This document shows positions 23,375-36,654 of a stretch of DNA of 64,000 nucleotides, piece by piece. Source of the DNA: Heliocidaris erythrogramma (taxonomy: Eukaryota > Echinodermata > Echinoidea > Camarodonta > Echinometridae). The stretch's first letter is position 1, and every line of letters begins with the position of its first letter. The notes beneath the pieces were generated by a model. That model was given only the letters and a program-made list of their open reading frames with translations, did no database searches and was not told the DNA's origin. A program made the position numbers and the translations under genes. Location of the stretch: the NCBI GenBank assembly GCA_025617745.1, contig CM046856.1:35024208-35088207 (forward strand). The letters are read 5' to 3'.

Positions 23375-25584
23375 TCATTTTAATGGAAATGTTCAGCTAA
23401 TTTAGTCCTTAACTTTTGTTCCCAACTCTCCGTCGAATATGGTATTTTGATACCCTTTTATCGTAAAACCATTTTGAATGGTACATAACTAATTACATTA
23501 CCGTTTAAACTAATTATGTAATAGGTGATACAGGTGGGGATCTTAAGAGCAAATTTCGACCCCATTTAACATTATCTACTACGCAATATAGAAAGATATG
23601 TCTGTTTTAGTGGTCCCCTTTTCTCTCTGTCGGTAACTAATGTAGGAATATAGGCATTACAGGTGTAGTGAAAATACAAATTGTTAAAGAACTATAAAAT
23701 TTTGACACGTCAGGAAAGGTGATTGAATTGTTAATCTGCCTGAGACTGTATAAAAAAGGAGAAACATCCCTGAACGTATTCATGAAAATTATCGATGAGG
23801 ATTCAGATCGATACGAATAATCATTATAAATACATAGAGGAGTAATTCCAAACAACGTACATGAGATTGTAACAACGTTTCTAACCTTCCTTCGCATACC
23901 AGTTTGTACTAATACTTTCAACTTACTGTTTAGTTTGAAAAAGATTATGTAAGAATGATTGGTATTTTGGTATTTTATTGAGAAACTTCATTGACATTGA
24001 CATCAATATTTTGTTTTACAACAAAGCATTAGTATAAAGAAAAGTAACAATCATATGGAAATGAAAAGGAAAAAAAGAGAGAAAATATAGCAAATCATAA
24101 TACTACTACTCAGGTTTAACCGGTGACAAATTATATAACATTATCAAAGTGGTTACCATATTGATGTAAATAATGAAATAGAAAATCATAATGATTGTTT
24201 GGGATGTTTTTACTATTGTATGCTGTCAAAATTCAACCAGTTGACTCGAAATGATTTTTTCAATAAACCATTCCATACATATTAACAGTACGCCTATGAT
24301 GTTGATATTAAAGATGAAGGAGATTTACTCGAGTACAAAGGAACTTCTTGTGCCCTTCGTACGCTTAGCCCGAAGCACCATTTGAACTTCACGCTATATT
24401 CTTTATCGTTCTCCAAAATCAGTTTACCGTCTCTAAATACTGTATAGTGTCACCTTACAATGTCAAGCAGTGTTCTCCATCAATCTCTTTATGTATATTG
24501 GCGGATCCAGGGTTATTTTTAAGCAACGGGGGGGGGGGGGGGGGGGTGGCAGTAGTTGAGGCTGTAAACAAATATCTGACCACATACATGACCTTTCCCC
24601 CGTAAACCTGCTTTTTAATGTCGGATACGTGTGTACCTATAGTACCTATAGCAGGCCTTCTTTATTAGTTTTTTTCTGGGGGTGGGGAGTGCCCCATTGT
24701 CCCATGGATCAGCTAATTTTATACCAGCCATACATCATGTACATTACGATTCATTGCACTTTTCTTCAAAATTTTGAATTCTTTCAAAAAGTGTTTAAAT
24801 CGTATACGCACCTCAGGTTATTCTACCCTCACAAAAAAATGATGCGATCGTAAGATTTTTCAGTGTTTCTTTTTCGATAAGAGTCAAATTATTAAAAATC
24901 AGTGTTACTCGAGTTGGAAGCAAGCGTTGACCTCAACAGTGATAGTAAGAAATATGAAACTCGCCTTTCAGTAAAATAATTTTACATGTACATGATCCAT
25001 GAAGCGATTTAAGTAGTTATATATAGGAAACAATAGTTTTGCGGATTAATTTTGTAAGCTTAATTTCGGGTTCCTTTTAACCAGGCTCTCGGGATTATTT
25101 GGTTCGTTTCTTTTAATCTCATGAATTCCACCTCGCGTAAGCCTAGGCCTTTGAGAATTTGAATTCCAATTTCGGATATATAAATGAAGTAATCATTCTT
25201 CACTGAAGCCTGTCCTCCCATTTCAATTGATGTTTATCCTTTACCATTGTTACCTGTGTTTACAGTGTAAACGAATTGAATCAATATTATGCCCCGGAGC
25301 TGATTTTTTGGACATTTTTTGGGGGGTGGAATGCACAGATCTCGACAAGACAGATTCGTTTGCTGCTTGTGCCTCGTTCAGATTATGCATTTCTTGCCCT
25401 AGGAGATATAAGTTATAGCCTTATATTTAATTTCCACCTATCTGTGCTCTAGTTGTGATAATGGAATACTAGAAATAACTGGGTTAAGACATATTCTTGA
25501 GCAAGGCCATGCTATTTTATTCTATGCATGCATACCATATACCAACAACATCCTATAATTATTTCAGTATAACTGATGACTCTT
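23375..25584. other. Intergenic, one truncated poly(G) element
   Basis: Apart from the element fragment at 24499 nothing is recognisable. Confidence 0.5.
24499..24620. mobile_element. Poly(G) hAT-like element fragment
   Basis: TGGCGGATCCAGGG at 24499 matches the family's left terminus. A 19-G run (24528-24546) follows. The right end is not recognisable. Confidence 0.45.
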
Positions 25585-25783
25585 CACTGTAAAAAAACTG
25601 TCTGTAAGTTTACAGCAAATCTGGTGTCAGCAGAGTCGCCATAACTTCTGATGTAAAAATACAGATTAGTTTAACCTTTTCCTATGACAGTGAATCAGAT
25701 GTACAAATAATTAGCTGTTATGAGTAAATACAGAACTAATCTGTATTTTTCCCCTGTAAAAATACAGATATTTTTTTACAGTG
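25585..25783. mobile_element. 199-bp MITE, CACTGTAAAAAAA ends (copy 1)
   Basis: CACTGTAAAAAAA pairs with TTTTTTTACAGTG. Inner text such as CAGCAGAGTCGCCATAACTT and TACAGAACTAATCTGTATTT matches the copy at 45286. The two copies differ by small indels. Confidence 0.83.
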
Positions 25784-26040
25784 TATCAAGCTGATACCCC
25801 AACTAGCGCTTGAATCAGAAAAAATATCAAATATATGATTTTTAAAGGTAAATCTATGTTCACCATTCCATAATATAATTCAATAATACTTGGTACTTAT
25901 GAGATATACACTGGACTTGTCCTATTGCCTTTATTGGTGGTAGTACATCGTAATGATGTTCAGATGGTTATAATACGATGTAAAGGGATTGAGTAGAGAG
26001 TAGGGGGTGGGGTGATTGGAACATGAATATGAAATATGAT

Positions 26041-26211
26041 AGAGAGAGAGAGAGAGAGAGACTGAGAGAGATAGGGAGAGATTGAGAGAGAGAGAGAGAG
26101 AGAGACGAGAGAGAGAGACGAGAGAGAGAGAGAGATGGAGAGACTGAGATAAATGTAGAGAAAGCGAGAGAGAGAGAGAGAGAGAGACAGAGAGAGAGAT
26201 AGACAGAGAGG
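26041..26211. repeat. (GA)n microsatellite, long and interrupted
   Basis: About 170 bp of GAGA with ACTGAGAG, ACGAGAG and ATAGAGAG interruptions on the plus strand. Confidence 0.9.
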
Positions 26212-26999
26212 GACAGAGGGAGAAAATAGAAATGTAATTCTATTCAATTTCGAGTTATTTCAATGACTTTACTATTTACAAAATACATAAAAGAACAAAA
26301 TGACTGGGAGACACCTGTTTTATCAGAACGAGTAGTATTGTGATAGAAGTGATATCAGTTCTACAGCAAGGGATTGTATGTCACCTAAAAGCTCCGTTGT
26401 AATTGTTACGGATTGAGAATCACAAAACTTCTGAAAAAATCTTGGAAGTATAGGTCGATCGTTATACCAGGAGCTACAGCAATGGTTCCGGGACGACAAG
26501 TCTCTCTTCATGTCAAAGAAGTTCACAAAACGTCTTTTATATTCCAATGTTCAAAACAGCAGGAGGAAATACATGTTTTCACAACTCATTATAGCATTGA
26601 ACGTTTTTTTTTCTTCCAAACTGTGTTTGTTTAACGTTGAACCACCATTTTGATCTCGTATTTACTTTACACCTTACCCTCGACGGTGTACCAACTGCTC
26701 CGAGGCTTTACCTTACATGCAATGTCTCACTTAAAACTCTATTCAAACCAAGTCTTGCATACACCAGCACTCACGAGAGATGACAAACAGCCGGAGTGGG
26801 ATTGTACGTAGCGAAGTCTGAAGCAGCTGAAGTTTGGATTGGTGAGTGCGGGGCTGCTGATCATTTGCTCGGTGATGTCAGTCAGATCTGTGCTGCATCT
26901 TCATATCTTCCGCCCGTCATCACACCTCGACGTCATTCTCTCCTGTCTAACCTCTCTCGGATGAGCCATCATCCAACGCAAGTTCCCCTTTCCCCACAT

Positions 27000-27083
27000 C
27001 TTGGACTTTCCTCTCTACGTGGACCGATCGATCTTTTTCTCCTGAGCAGTTTGCCTTCGGAAGCAACCCGCAATCCAGGTCAG
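27000..27083 (+). other. Possible orphan first (non-coding) exon ending at a strong splice donor
   Basis: CAG|GTAAGG at 27081-27088 is close to an ideal donor. It ends a CpG- and GC-richer island (about 26660-27085) in otherwise AT-rich DNA. I find no matching downstream exon and the reading frame through it resembles no known family, so this could be a 5' UTR exon, a long non-coding RNA or chance. Confidence 0.25.
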
Positions 27084-28667
27084 GTAAGGATGCATTTGGT
27101 GTGAAGAAGGAAACATTGAAAAATGGGGAAATGCAGCGGATTTTCGACATTCCTGCTGATTTTTGCCCCAGATTAAAGCAAGAAGTTATCGCAGTCCTTT
27201 GATAACTCCTTGATTAAAGTGCATTGCAGCTTTATATTTTTCGAACGTCTACGTCTATTTGTAAAACTTTCCTGAAATTCCTGGTCTGTTGTCTCTTGTT
27301 AGGTAATGATGTTCCCCCTTAGTTCCTATGACGTTCTATGACGTTCAGGGTGCCTGTTTCTTTTCACATTTTGATTGCCGTTATCTTACGACCATGCATG
27401 CTATGACTAATCATCCAGCGTTGCCTCATGAACGTCAACCCCACTTGCATTTCTCCCACTTTGTCTTCATATCTTACCATTTTGCGAAAGGATTGTTCCA
27501 AAACAGGGAACTTTATAACAGGGTTATCTAGTAGGACTAGTGTTCAAGTTCACACAGTACTTATGATATTGTTTAATCTGAGTATTAGCGGAATAGGCCT
27601 GTTTACTAAGTGTATTTAAATTTATGCATGTTTCTCTCCAGAATCCTTAGCTACCACTACTACTATTTAGTGCACCTGATATGCATAATGGCATCTCTAT
27701 GGATGGAATCCATTTTGCATACATTAGATGTTGCTATGTCGGACAAGCCTCTGGCAAGCTTTTTAGTCGTCAAGAGAAACTTTTGTTCAAGAAGTATGCA
27801 TAAAATTAGTAAACAGGTCTATTAGCTATATATGAAAGAAAGTTTTGTTAAAATAATTCATAATTTTTTTTTCACGTACAGTATTTGATTGTATTATGAT
27901 CTAGCTTAGATCGTTACAAATGTATATATTATTAGACCTGCATAATTACATTAATTAAGTGTTCAAAATCGACACATTGATTGATGATGCTTCCTCGGTA
28001 TATTATGCCAGGCTTTACATGCACCCCCATGGAGACATCTATCATGCATGTCATGTTCAGCCAAGTTCTATTGTCTACCAAATCATGCTGGATTAAAAAC
28101 CTTTTCATTATAGTCTAGTATCGCATGTAACACCATTAGTGTAATGGTATATGATGTCACCATGGTAACATGCTCGTATGTTCGATGTCAACATTAACAT
28201 CGATGATTTAAAATGTTTAGTAGGATGCAGCAAGCGATGCAGAGAGGAGTGAAAGTGTATTTTTATTGTACACAGGCAAGTCCAAAGTCCCTTGCTCATG
28301 TTGGTGGTTTTGTGTCCCATACGTTAAATAGTATATTATGGAGTTCTTGACATAAAAATAATTGACATCAAGTGTGTCATCTTTGATATTCAGTCTGATA
28401 TCCAAGCTTTAAAGTACATGTAATGGCTATTAATTTAATAATACTGATCAGATGGACTGAAATCTTTGATGCTGTCGGTAACGCGTGGGCCAAAATACCT
28501 TGCACATGATTGTTATCAAACAATAAAGAACCTTTTCTCTTTAGCATAAAATATGATGAATCATATACTATAGTTTAAAAAAATAAATGTTATGTACAAA
28601 AGGTACTTACACCATGTGATAAGTTTCTATATTATCATAAAAATAGTAAGGTGATGAGGTTTGTTGA

Positions 28668-28921
28668 CAGTGGGAGGGAACATCAGCATTATGGGGGGGG
28701 GGGGGGGTTGGGAAGCATCGGTGTTACTCTGCATGTGGATGAAATGCAAATTGACAAGGCCATTGATTAGGGGGAGGGAGTGGCAGGGGGTCGAAGCTTC
28801 CTTTCACGTTTTTTTTCCCTCCTCTCCACTTTTCTCCCTCTTTCCCCTCTTCTTTCCCCCACTTTTCGCCATTTTTGGTTTGGGGACACGTGCCCCCGTA
28901 TAACTCCCGTTTCTACGCCAC
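28668..28921. mobile_element. Poly(G) hAT-like element, degenerate
   Basis: A CAGTGG-like left end lies near 28668 and a right end ...CTACGCCACTG at 28921. Between them are a 15-G run (28693-28707) and the family motif ACACGTGCCCCC near 28886. No clean target duplication is visible. Confidence 0.45.
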
Positions 28922-29869
28922 TGTGTGGTGATGCCAGAGTGTAAAAAAATGTAGAGTGCTATTGAAATCTTCATATTTTCTATTTCCTTCAAACCACCTA
29001 TTCTGAAACTGATACAAAGTCGACAACCGACAGGAAATGTTAACAGATTTAAAATGAAAATGGTAATTTCCAATACATGTCAACTTCTGAAAATGTTTCA
29101 AACTTTTTCTTTCAGTTTCAGAATGATATGATAAATGACTTAAAGACACGTAGCACAATAATTGTGTCTATATACATATACATGTTATGTAGATGCCTGA
29201 GCGTATCATGTACACATTTATGTATATATATATATCACCCAAAAAACACCAAAAAATAAATGATGAAACTCCGTGGAAAAGTTGAAAATTACGAATTTTC
29301 GAATAATATATATTTATATAATATATATATATAAATATATCTAAAAATAACAATATAGTTTTGACGACAATTTTCTAAGATCTAAATGACAAGTTTGATC
29401 TCATCCTCTTTCTCTGTGACGATCTCAAGGCTCTCACTTCGCAGGAAGTCCCAGGAGATACTCCACCTCGCACTCTCGTGTAAGCTACTGTATAATGTGC
29501 ACCTGCTTACGTCATAACTGAAGTTGACATTCTGTTTGTATGTCGGCTAGGGGGTTAGATTCGGGTGACAGCGGCCAAGGGAAAAGGAACTAGTTCAATA
29601 TTTTGAACTTGAGGTGCGCGAACCTAGCTGTAAGGTGATTTTAATCTCAAATTTGCATTTCAGAACCTCTATATTGACAGCTCTTAATGCAAGCGGGCGT
29701 GTGTGATGTGCATTTGTTTCACAGGATACTATTAATGTCATACTGATTGATTAATCAAGTCCCAGATAGTCTGGTTTACACGTATTTTATTATAATAATC
29801 CTTACTAAATATACCCAATACGAATCCATTCCCCATGCTAGATTGATAAGATCAGCCTGCGATAATAAC

Positions 29870-30048
29870 CAGAGGCAGATCTATAGTATTTAATGTTGAA
29901 TTATAAAAAAATAAAAATGGGGGGGGGGGGGGGGGGGAGGGGGCACAATTCCAAAAAATCCACACTGATTCAAATTTTTATTTTGTTGGTTTTTTAATGT
30001 ATGTATGGATCGGGATATGGCCCTCACTCACCATTAAATATGCCACTG
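29870..30048. mobile_element. Poly(G) hAT-like element, degenerate
   Basis: The left end CAGAGGCAGAT and the right end ATGCCACTG bracket a 19-G run (29919-29937). The terminal repeats match only loosely and no target duplication is clear. Confidence 0.4.
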
Positions 30049-30057
30049 TTAACAAGA

Positions 30058-30195
30058 GGGGAGCGTTTCATCAAGCGCTTTGTCAGTGATTTTTACTGAC
30101 AAATTTGCTCTCAGCCAATCAGATGCAAGGATTACAGTAGCTTATAACAGTTGTCGGTAAAAATCACTGACAAAACGCTTGATGAAACGCTCCCC
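30058..30195. mobile_element. 138-bp foldback MITE, GGGGAGCGTTTCATCAAGCG family
   Basis: The arms are about 45 bp (GGGGAGCGTTTCATCAAGCG, then TTTGTCAGTGATTTTTACTG) around a loop containing CTCAGCCAATCAGATGCAAG and AGTAGCTTATAACAG. Related copies are at 1, 13288, 39452 and 39806. Confidence 0.85.
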
Positions 30196-31148
30196 AGATC
30201 AAGGATATTGTTTTCATATCGTGAAGAGTCTAAAGTAGACAACCTCATTTTCAAATAGTTAAGATATGCAATAATGCAGTTTGGAAAGCATTGTTACATC
30301 AATGAAACGCATGTCCAAACTTTCCTATCTCTTATGTACATGTGACTAAATAGTAAAATGCCACGTTGTAATAAGTTTCACATCTATATGTGACATCGTG
30401 AAGACTAAAGCTGTAAAATGTTGTGACAAGAGCGGGGATATTAAAGGTTAACTTATTATTTCCCTTTGTCTAGACTGCTGATTGATTTGTCATTATCTTT
30501 TTCCTATATATTTGCATGAATATGAAGGGAGTTATACGGTAAAAGACAATCGACTGGAAGCGAGAATAAGTATACATCTATAATGTGCATGTACTGGTGG
30601 TTTTAGATGGGGGATTGGGGGGGGGGGAGAACAGGCCGGTGCCCCCCTTTTGTAACCCCAAAGGCATATCCCTTATAAAGTACATAGTAAGTCAAAGAAT
30701 GTACCCCCACCTATTCAGGCAATGACTCCTTCTTTTCCTGATTGTCAGAAAATTTGAGGAATATTGTGCCCCCCTTTTTTTTTTTTTTTTTGATCCGCAC
30801 CCTGCAGCACAGTCCTTTATTTTCATTAAAACCGAGGTCTAATTGCTTGCCGGTTAGATGTTTATCAGGTGTGATTAATTAATTGAAGGGGGATGCACTC
30901 CTACGCTGTTGACATTTTGTGATCCGCCGAAGTGCAAGGCTATATCAATCTATGAAATTAATTATTTCTTTCCCACCTATCACAAAAAAGTGTTTGCTTA
31001 AATCAATTTGCCTTGAGTAACCATGCCCTGAATATCATAATTGTGATACCGAATAGATGGAATATTTTATGTGACCTTTGACATTCTTACCATTGTCCTG
31101 AACAGATCTGAAAAGGGTCAAGAAACGAAAACCATTGAAATGATTACA

Positions 31149-31495
31149 CACACTTAGAAATAAAGGTACAAATTTGCACCCTTCAAATGCAACACTGGCA
31201 GCACCTTTTTGGGTGCAACTCTAAAAAGCTTTTTGCACCTTTAAGGGTGCAGTTAGCTGAAATTTGTACCCTTTAGAAAAGGTACAAATTTGCACCCTTT
31301 TGGATGCAAACGTTTCTGCAGCCTTAAACGTGCAAAGTTGCATCCTTTAGGGTGCAAACGGGCATTAAAGGGTGCAAACAAGAACAAAAAGGTGCATTTT
31401 TGCACTCTTTCATGTAGGGTGCAAGATTGCACCCAAAAAGGTGCTGCCATGTGTTGCATTTAGGGTGCAAACCTGAACCTTTTTTTCTAAGTGTG
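31149..31495. mobile_element. 347-bp MITE, CACACTTAGAAA ends (full copy)
   Basis: CACACTTAGAAATAAAGGT pairs with ACCTTTTTTTCTAAGTGTG. The interior consists of variations on GGTGCAAATTTGCACC, so the element is a chain of small palindromes. A truncated copy begins at 16869. Confidence 0.82.
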
Positions 31496-32404
31496 CATGG
31501 ACAATGCTTTGTTTCTCTCTATAGAACGACATTGATAGATATATTCAGTGACACAATTACTTGAATTTAAAAGAAAACGTTTTTCAGTTACGCTTATTTC
31601 ATTTATTCATTTTGTAAAACTATACCAATACAGTATTGGAAGTAACTCTATAACGCGTGCAACCACATACCCCTACCTATTATCAGACAAAACAAAAAAA
31701 AGAGCAAAACGCAATAAAAGTAAAAAAAACAAAAAAAACAAACAAACAAAAATGTGATGGGAAATGATATGTGCCAGAAATATAGATAATGTCCCATCTC
31801 AACCTCTACCTACATCTCTGATTCAGTAGGAAGTGAGAGGTGTAAATTTATAGCCTGTCTTCAATCGCAAAAATGATGACCGTATTTTAGCTAACTTGGG
31901 CGAACTTTGGCAAAATTAGGTCCGAACTCCATCTATATGCAAAATGGACTAGTGATACCCCTGATCCAAGTCATTATCACCTTAATATCTGTAATCTATA
32001 TACACCGCAACACTAGGCCAAATAATACGCCTTCCCTGCAGTATTAATACAGTCAATGAAGTATGAATAGCCACAGAGGTATCATAAACCCTTACAATAG
32101 TTTCAACCTATTCCATTAAAAGTTTTTAAGGGGGAATTTGTTAATTTGTATAAAGCCCCACAAAAAAGTAGTTCAGGGCTGGTTGTCGGCATGTTCTTTC
32201 TAAAAAAAAGGTTACATAACGAACATCTATCAAATCATAGGTCTAAAATAACTTTTTTGGTGGTATTATAGTACCCCGAAGCAGTAGTAATATAATGTGA
32301 ATTACTGTCACTAGATAGCTTCGATAATAGAAATACATGTTGTAGCAAGTATTTGAAGGTCAGTTTTATGCACAGCTAGGGCTAAAGATGCTAATATAAT
32401 AAGT

Positions 32405-32441
32405 ATCTCTCTCTCTTTCTTTCTTTCTCTCTCTCTATCTA
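32405..32441. repeat. (TC)n microsatellite
   Basis: TCTC/TTTC run, one of the few pyrimidine-type dinucleotide runs on the plus strand in this window. Confidence 0.85.
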
Positions 32442-32705
32442 TAGTTTGTGAACCGCCAGCATGATACTTTTAATCTTAATGAGGCCCTTGGTTAACTCTC
32501 GAACATGACCTACATTTCCCCAGCAGTTAGTTCACTAAATTCACATTCGTATTATGAACTATAACGATCCTTAATTTAAAGGCGAAAATGACAAAATTAT
32601 GAAAACTATGTAGAAATATATGGATGAGATATTAGATAATGTGTGAATATTTTTTGTGAGTTATTGAACATGACTCACCCACATTTTATTGTCAAATGTT
32701 TAAGG

Positions 32706-33000
32706 GATCATCAGGTATAATAATAATAATATTAGGATTTATATAGCGCCTTTTCCAAAGGATACAAGGCGCAATACAAAGTATCACATTATTACCCCGG
32801 CTTTAGCCGAGCTGCCACGATAGGCGCTAAGGCATTCAAGGAATTTCTTCCTACCGGGTACCCATTTACTTCACCTGGGTGGAGAGTGGCAATGTAGATG
32901 AATGTCTTGCCAATGGACATTAGCGCCGTGTCGGGATTCGAACCGCGAACCATGTGAGCCACAGTCCGGTGACGTATCCACTAGACCACGACACCTCTAC
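32706..33000 (-). mobile_element. tRNA-derived SINE, nearly complete
   Basis: Read on the minus strand, a tRNA-like head has an A-box TGGTCTAGTGG (32978-32988) and a B-box GGTTCGAATCC (32934-32944). A body follows with a CACCCAGGTG-type segment. The 3' tail is GGCGCTATATAAAT and then an (ATT)n run near 32706-32735. The promoter boxes look intact. Three other copies with the same body are in this window. Confidence 0.85.
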
Positions 33001-36000
33001 ATATAACTCATATGTAAGTGAATAACTTCTTCATATATATATAATAACAAAATATAAGTCTGCTTCGGAATTGTAAATGTAGAGATGAGTTGTAAACAAG
33101 TAAATAAAAATTCCGTTAAACTCAGAAGTTTTCATGCGTTGCTATGCTGGATGTTATTATTAAATTTTGAATGAAGTTCATGATTTCCACATCAAGCCCT
33201 ACATTCGTAATATTTCATCTCTCCAACAGTTGTTTCATTTATTGATAACTTTTGTGTAATTCTCATCAACCATTATATATGGTCTTCATTTAGTTGAGTA
33301 CGACATTCCATCCCAAAGACTGTTCATCAGTGGAATGGGTGCTATTCTCCGAGTCTATCCAATGAAAATTGCATTATACAACGTGTGCTGTATGGGTGGA
33401 CTCCACTTATAGGCCCTTGCCTATGTGGGAATGTCTTCAACATTCACTGTTACAGCAGTCAAAAAAGACAATAAAATTGCTCTGGGCAAGATTTAATTTT
33501 CATAAATTTGCTAGATTACCTGATTCAGGGACTCTTTAACTCTTACTGTTCCACACACAAATTTGGGGATTCAGAGTTGAAAGTGAAATTTTAAATAATT
33601 ATTTTCCTCTCATGTATGAATGATCTTGACTGGAAAAGAGGCCTGCTGATACGCACAAAAGCTATTGAAGTCTATTCACCCGTAAAAACTACTATGGAGT
33701 ACAAGCTTATCTTCAGATAAGTTTGTACAAGTATAAGTGTGTGGACTCTGGAATTTCAGGCAGACCCAGATGCCTAATTATGGTATATGACTATCGGACT
33801 GCATGCTGCCAAAAGAATGTGGGACAGTCGTATATCACCACCCACTTTATAATCTTGTTGTCTCCCTCCCTGATTAGGGGCGTCGCTTATAGATCATTTT
33901 CAAAGGGGGGGGGGGGGGGGTATTAGACCAAATCTGTTGTAAAGGTAAAACTTCTAACTAGCTCCCCCACCCCCAAAACAACAACAACAGAACAAAACAA
34001 ATAAGCCCTCAGAATGTCTAACTTTGTCAACATAAATTTTTAATGGGGGGGGGGGGGGGATGTCACATCCCCTCTAGCGTAGCACCAACTCCTGAGGCTA
34101 GGGATTCAATGAAATGGAAGGAAATTAATACACTGATAACAACATCCACTTAATTGATGACCGTTGTCTTATTATTTGATAAGATGAGACTGATTATAAA
34201 CTTTATACAGTGATTATACTGATTAAGAATCTCTATTAATTTATATGTACAGTGTACTTCTACACTTATCAAGGTAAATTGAATTTGTACATATATTTTT
34301 CATATTTTCTGTAACAATATCTGTAATGCCATTGTCTTTTCTTTCTGTTGGAAATGAAATAAATTACGAATTTTAAACGAATTTGAATACATCGTGGATT
34401 TGGTAATTGAAAGGGAGAATGATGGCGATGACGTCTTTTCAAAGCTAGACGGTAGAACCAGAGTAACATTTATCTTTTTGTGCATCGGTTACTATAAATC
34501 ATGCTAATATATCTCGCAAAACATGACTTGATGAATTCGGATCCGGTGTATTTAATTTAGCGATTACTGCCGAAAATAGTTTCTACGATTGCATGCGTCA
34601 CTGTTAGTCGAGCGGCAATACAACACTTGATGCCAGAAAACTAGAAACCATAGAAACAACCCCCAATGAAAACAAAACATATGGAACGCTTTAAAACTAT
34701 TGAACATCTGGATATCTTTGCAATAAGTTTGTGCTTGCATGAATTTCATATTCCTTGTTCTTTGAAAACTAGATTAATACGCAAACGATTTATGCGGAAT
34801 ACACTCTGCTTCATAAAGGGGACAGGGGATTTCCTTAGATGGTAAGGGGGTGGGTATGGTCAGAATCCAAGTAGGTAAAATGAGTAATCTTCATGCAACC
34901 ATGTAGCTTCGTGATGCAACCGTGCCAACACGAAAGATGAAACCATAATATTTAAGTAATGCTTCCTTGTTCTTACAGTGGTGGGCAGATTAGGAAATAG
35001 GTTATAAAATTTTATTTGAGACCGATGAAACTATTATTGTGGAGAGGCTTTAAAAAAAAATATATTATTGGCCGGTGTGTATTCATTGACTACTAAGCTA
35101 CTGAGTTGTAGAGGCTGCTGGATATTAATCTCATGAATGGTTCATTTCACACGTACGTTTAATAGTGTTAAAATATCACGCATACTTGCAAGCAGGGGGG
35201 GGGGGGGGGGGGGGGGGGAGAGAACTACTTTCCAAGGTAACAAATCAACTCTGCATAATACAAAAAAATCTTTACGCTGCTGACATCCTAAGTTCCTCTT
35301 TGGACAAATGCGATGGAGGTATACATTGTATGGAGAAAAAAAAATGTTAGAGAGAAAGACTTACATATACCTTATTATTGAACTCTATTTAAAAGGTAGG
35401 GGAAGGGGAGGGGGCAATTTTACAACGTTTTCTTGAATTAAATATTGATAAAAGCTCATTTTTAGATCGATGAAGTTATATTCACGGAGATGGCTTTTGG
35501 GAAAAAATGTCAATACATCATCATGATAATCCGAAGCCCCGTTGTTTGGAGTATGAACGCCCAGGAAAAGGAGGTGCCGGGTAAAATCATTTATTGCGAT
35601 ATTGTTGCTTTCTGTTATACTCTAAAATATTGATGTATATTTCATCTGGGTGGCATTATCTGACCATCATAATATATTTCGAGCACAGCACCTGTCTTTG
35701 AAAAGAAACCCATGGTCACGAGGGTTTTGCTTTCCTGACCTACATTTGCTCTGAACTTGAATGGCGCATCCCATTTCGTTGGAATGCAAAGCTTCTGGTG
35801 GATCAATTTTTGTCTGTGGCGGGCCTCAATGTCAGCAGCTGCACGCGAGTTATTATCCTATATTTCAAGTGCATTATCACTATAGTCTATTTCACCAGAC
35901 CTCGGTTACATCAGTTTACGAATACACCTATCATTTGAGGTTACTACGAAGAACGTATTAGGATACATTTTCTAACAGTCTAAAGTTTAACTATAGTTGG

Positions 36001-36631
36001 ATAATATTAGGCTAATATACTTTGAATCGAATGTTAACGTCTTCGACCAGAAAACGGAAACAGACGATTCATGAGGGGGCTGTTACCCCCATGATGATAA
36101 ATGTGAATGAAACTGATGCTCCTGATTAATGCCCCCGTCGACTCACCCCCGTCGTGGAGATGGATGCACGCCCTTGATTAAGAGTAGGGTGTTTTCTTTT
36201 TATGTGAATAATATAGGGCTATTTCCTACTTTGGAATTTCGTAAATATGATTACCTATTCTCCCCTATTATAATCCCAAATGTGGATCTTGATTTATCTT
36301 GTTTCAAAAAATTAACTTGATATAATTTGATCTGATTGCAACTGCACTTATCTTTTTTGTGAAGCAGATGCCCTCTAAAAGCACTTTGACGTGGACGGTG
36401 GTGATCCACCCTTCTAAAATAATGCAACGGTAATTCCTTTCATTAAACTTCTAATAAGGGTAATACAACTCTGGAGCAACCGTGAGCATCATCTATACTT
36501 TCAATGACCTCCAAATTTATAGAGTCTGCCGTTGAAATCAATCCATTATTCATTTCCAAGGCTATTGCTTAATAAGCGTCCATCCATCCGTGCGTATTTG
36601 ACACCTATCTTCCGATTCGTCTGCATGATGA

Positions 36632-36654
36632 CCCCCCCCCCCCCCCCCCCCCCC
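36632..36654. repeat. 23-bp poly(C) run, the only long C run outside a palindromic element
   Basis: C23 on the plus strand. All other mononucleotide G/C runs of 15 bp or more in the window are G on the plus strand. Confidence 0.9.

Noticed and set aside
32930-32990. tRNA-like A and B boxes
   Set aside because: They belong to a SINE head; no complete cloverleaf with acceptor stem and anticodon arm is formed, so it is not a tRNA gene.
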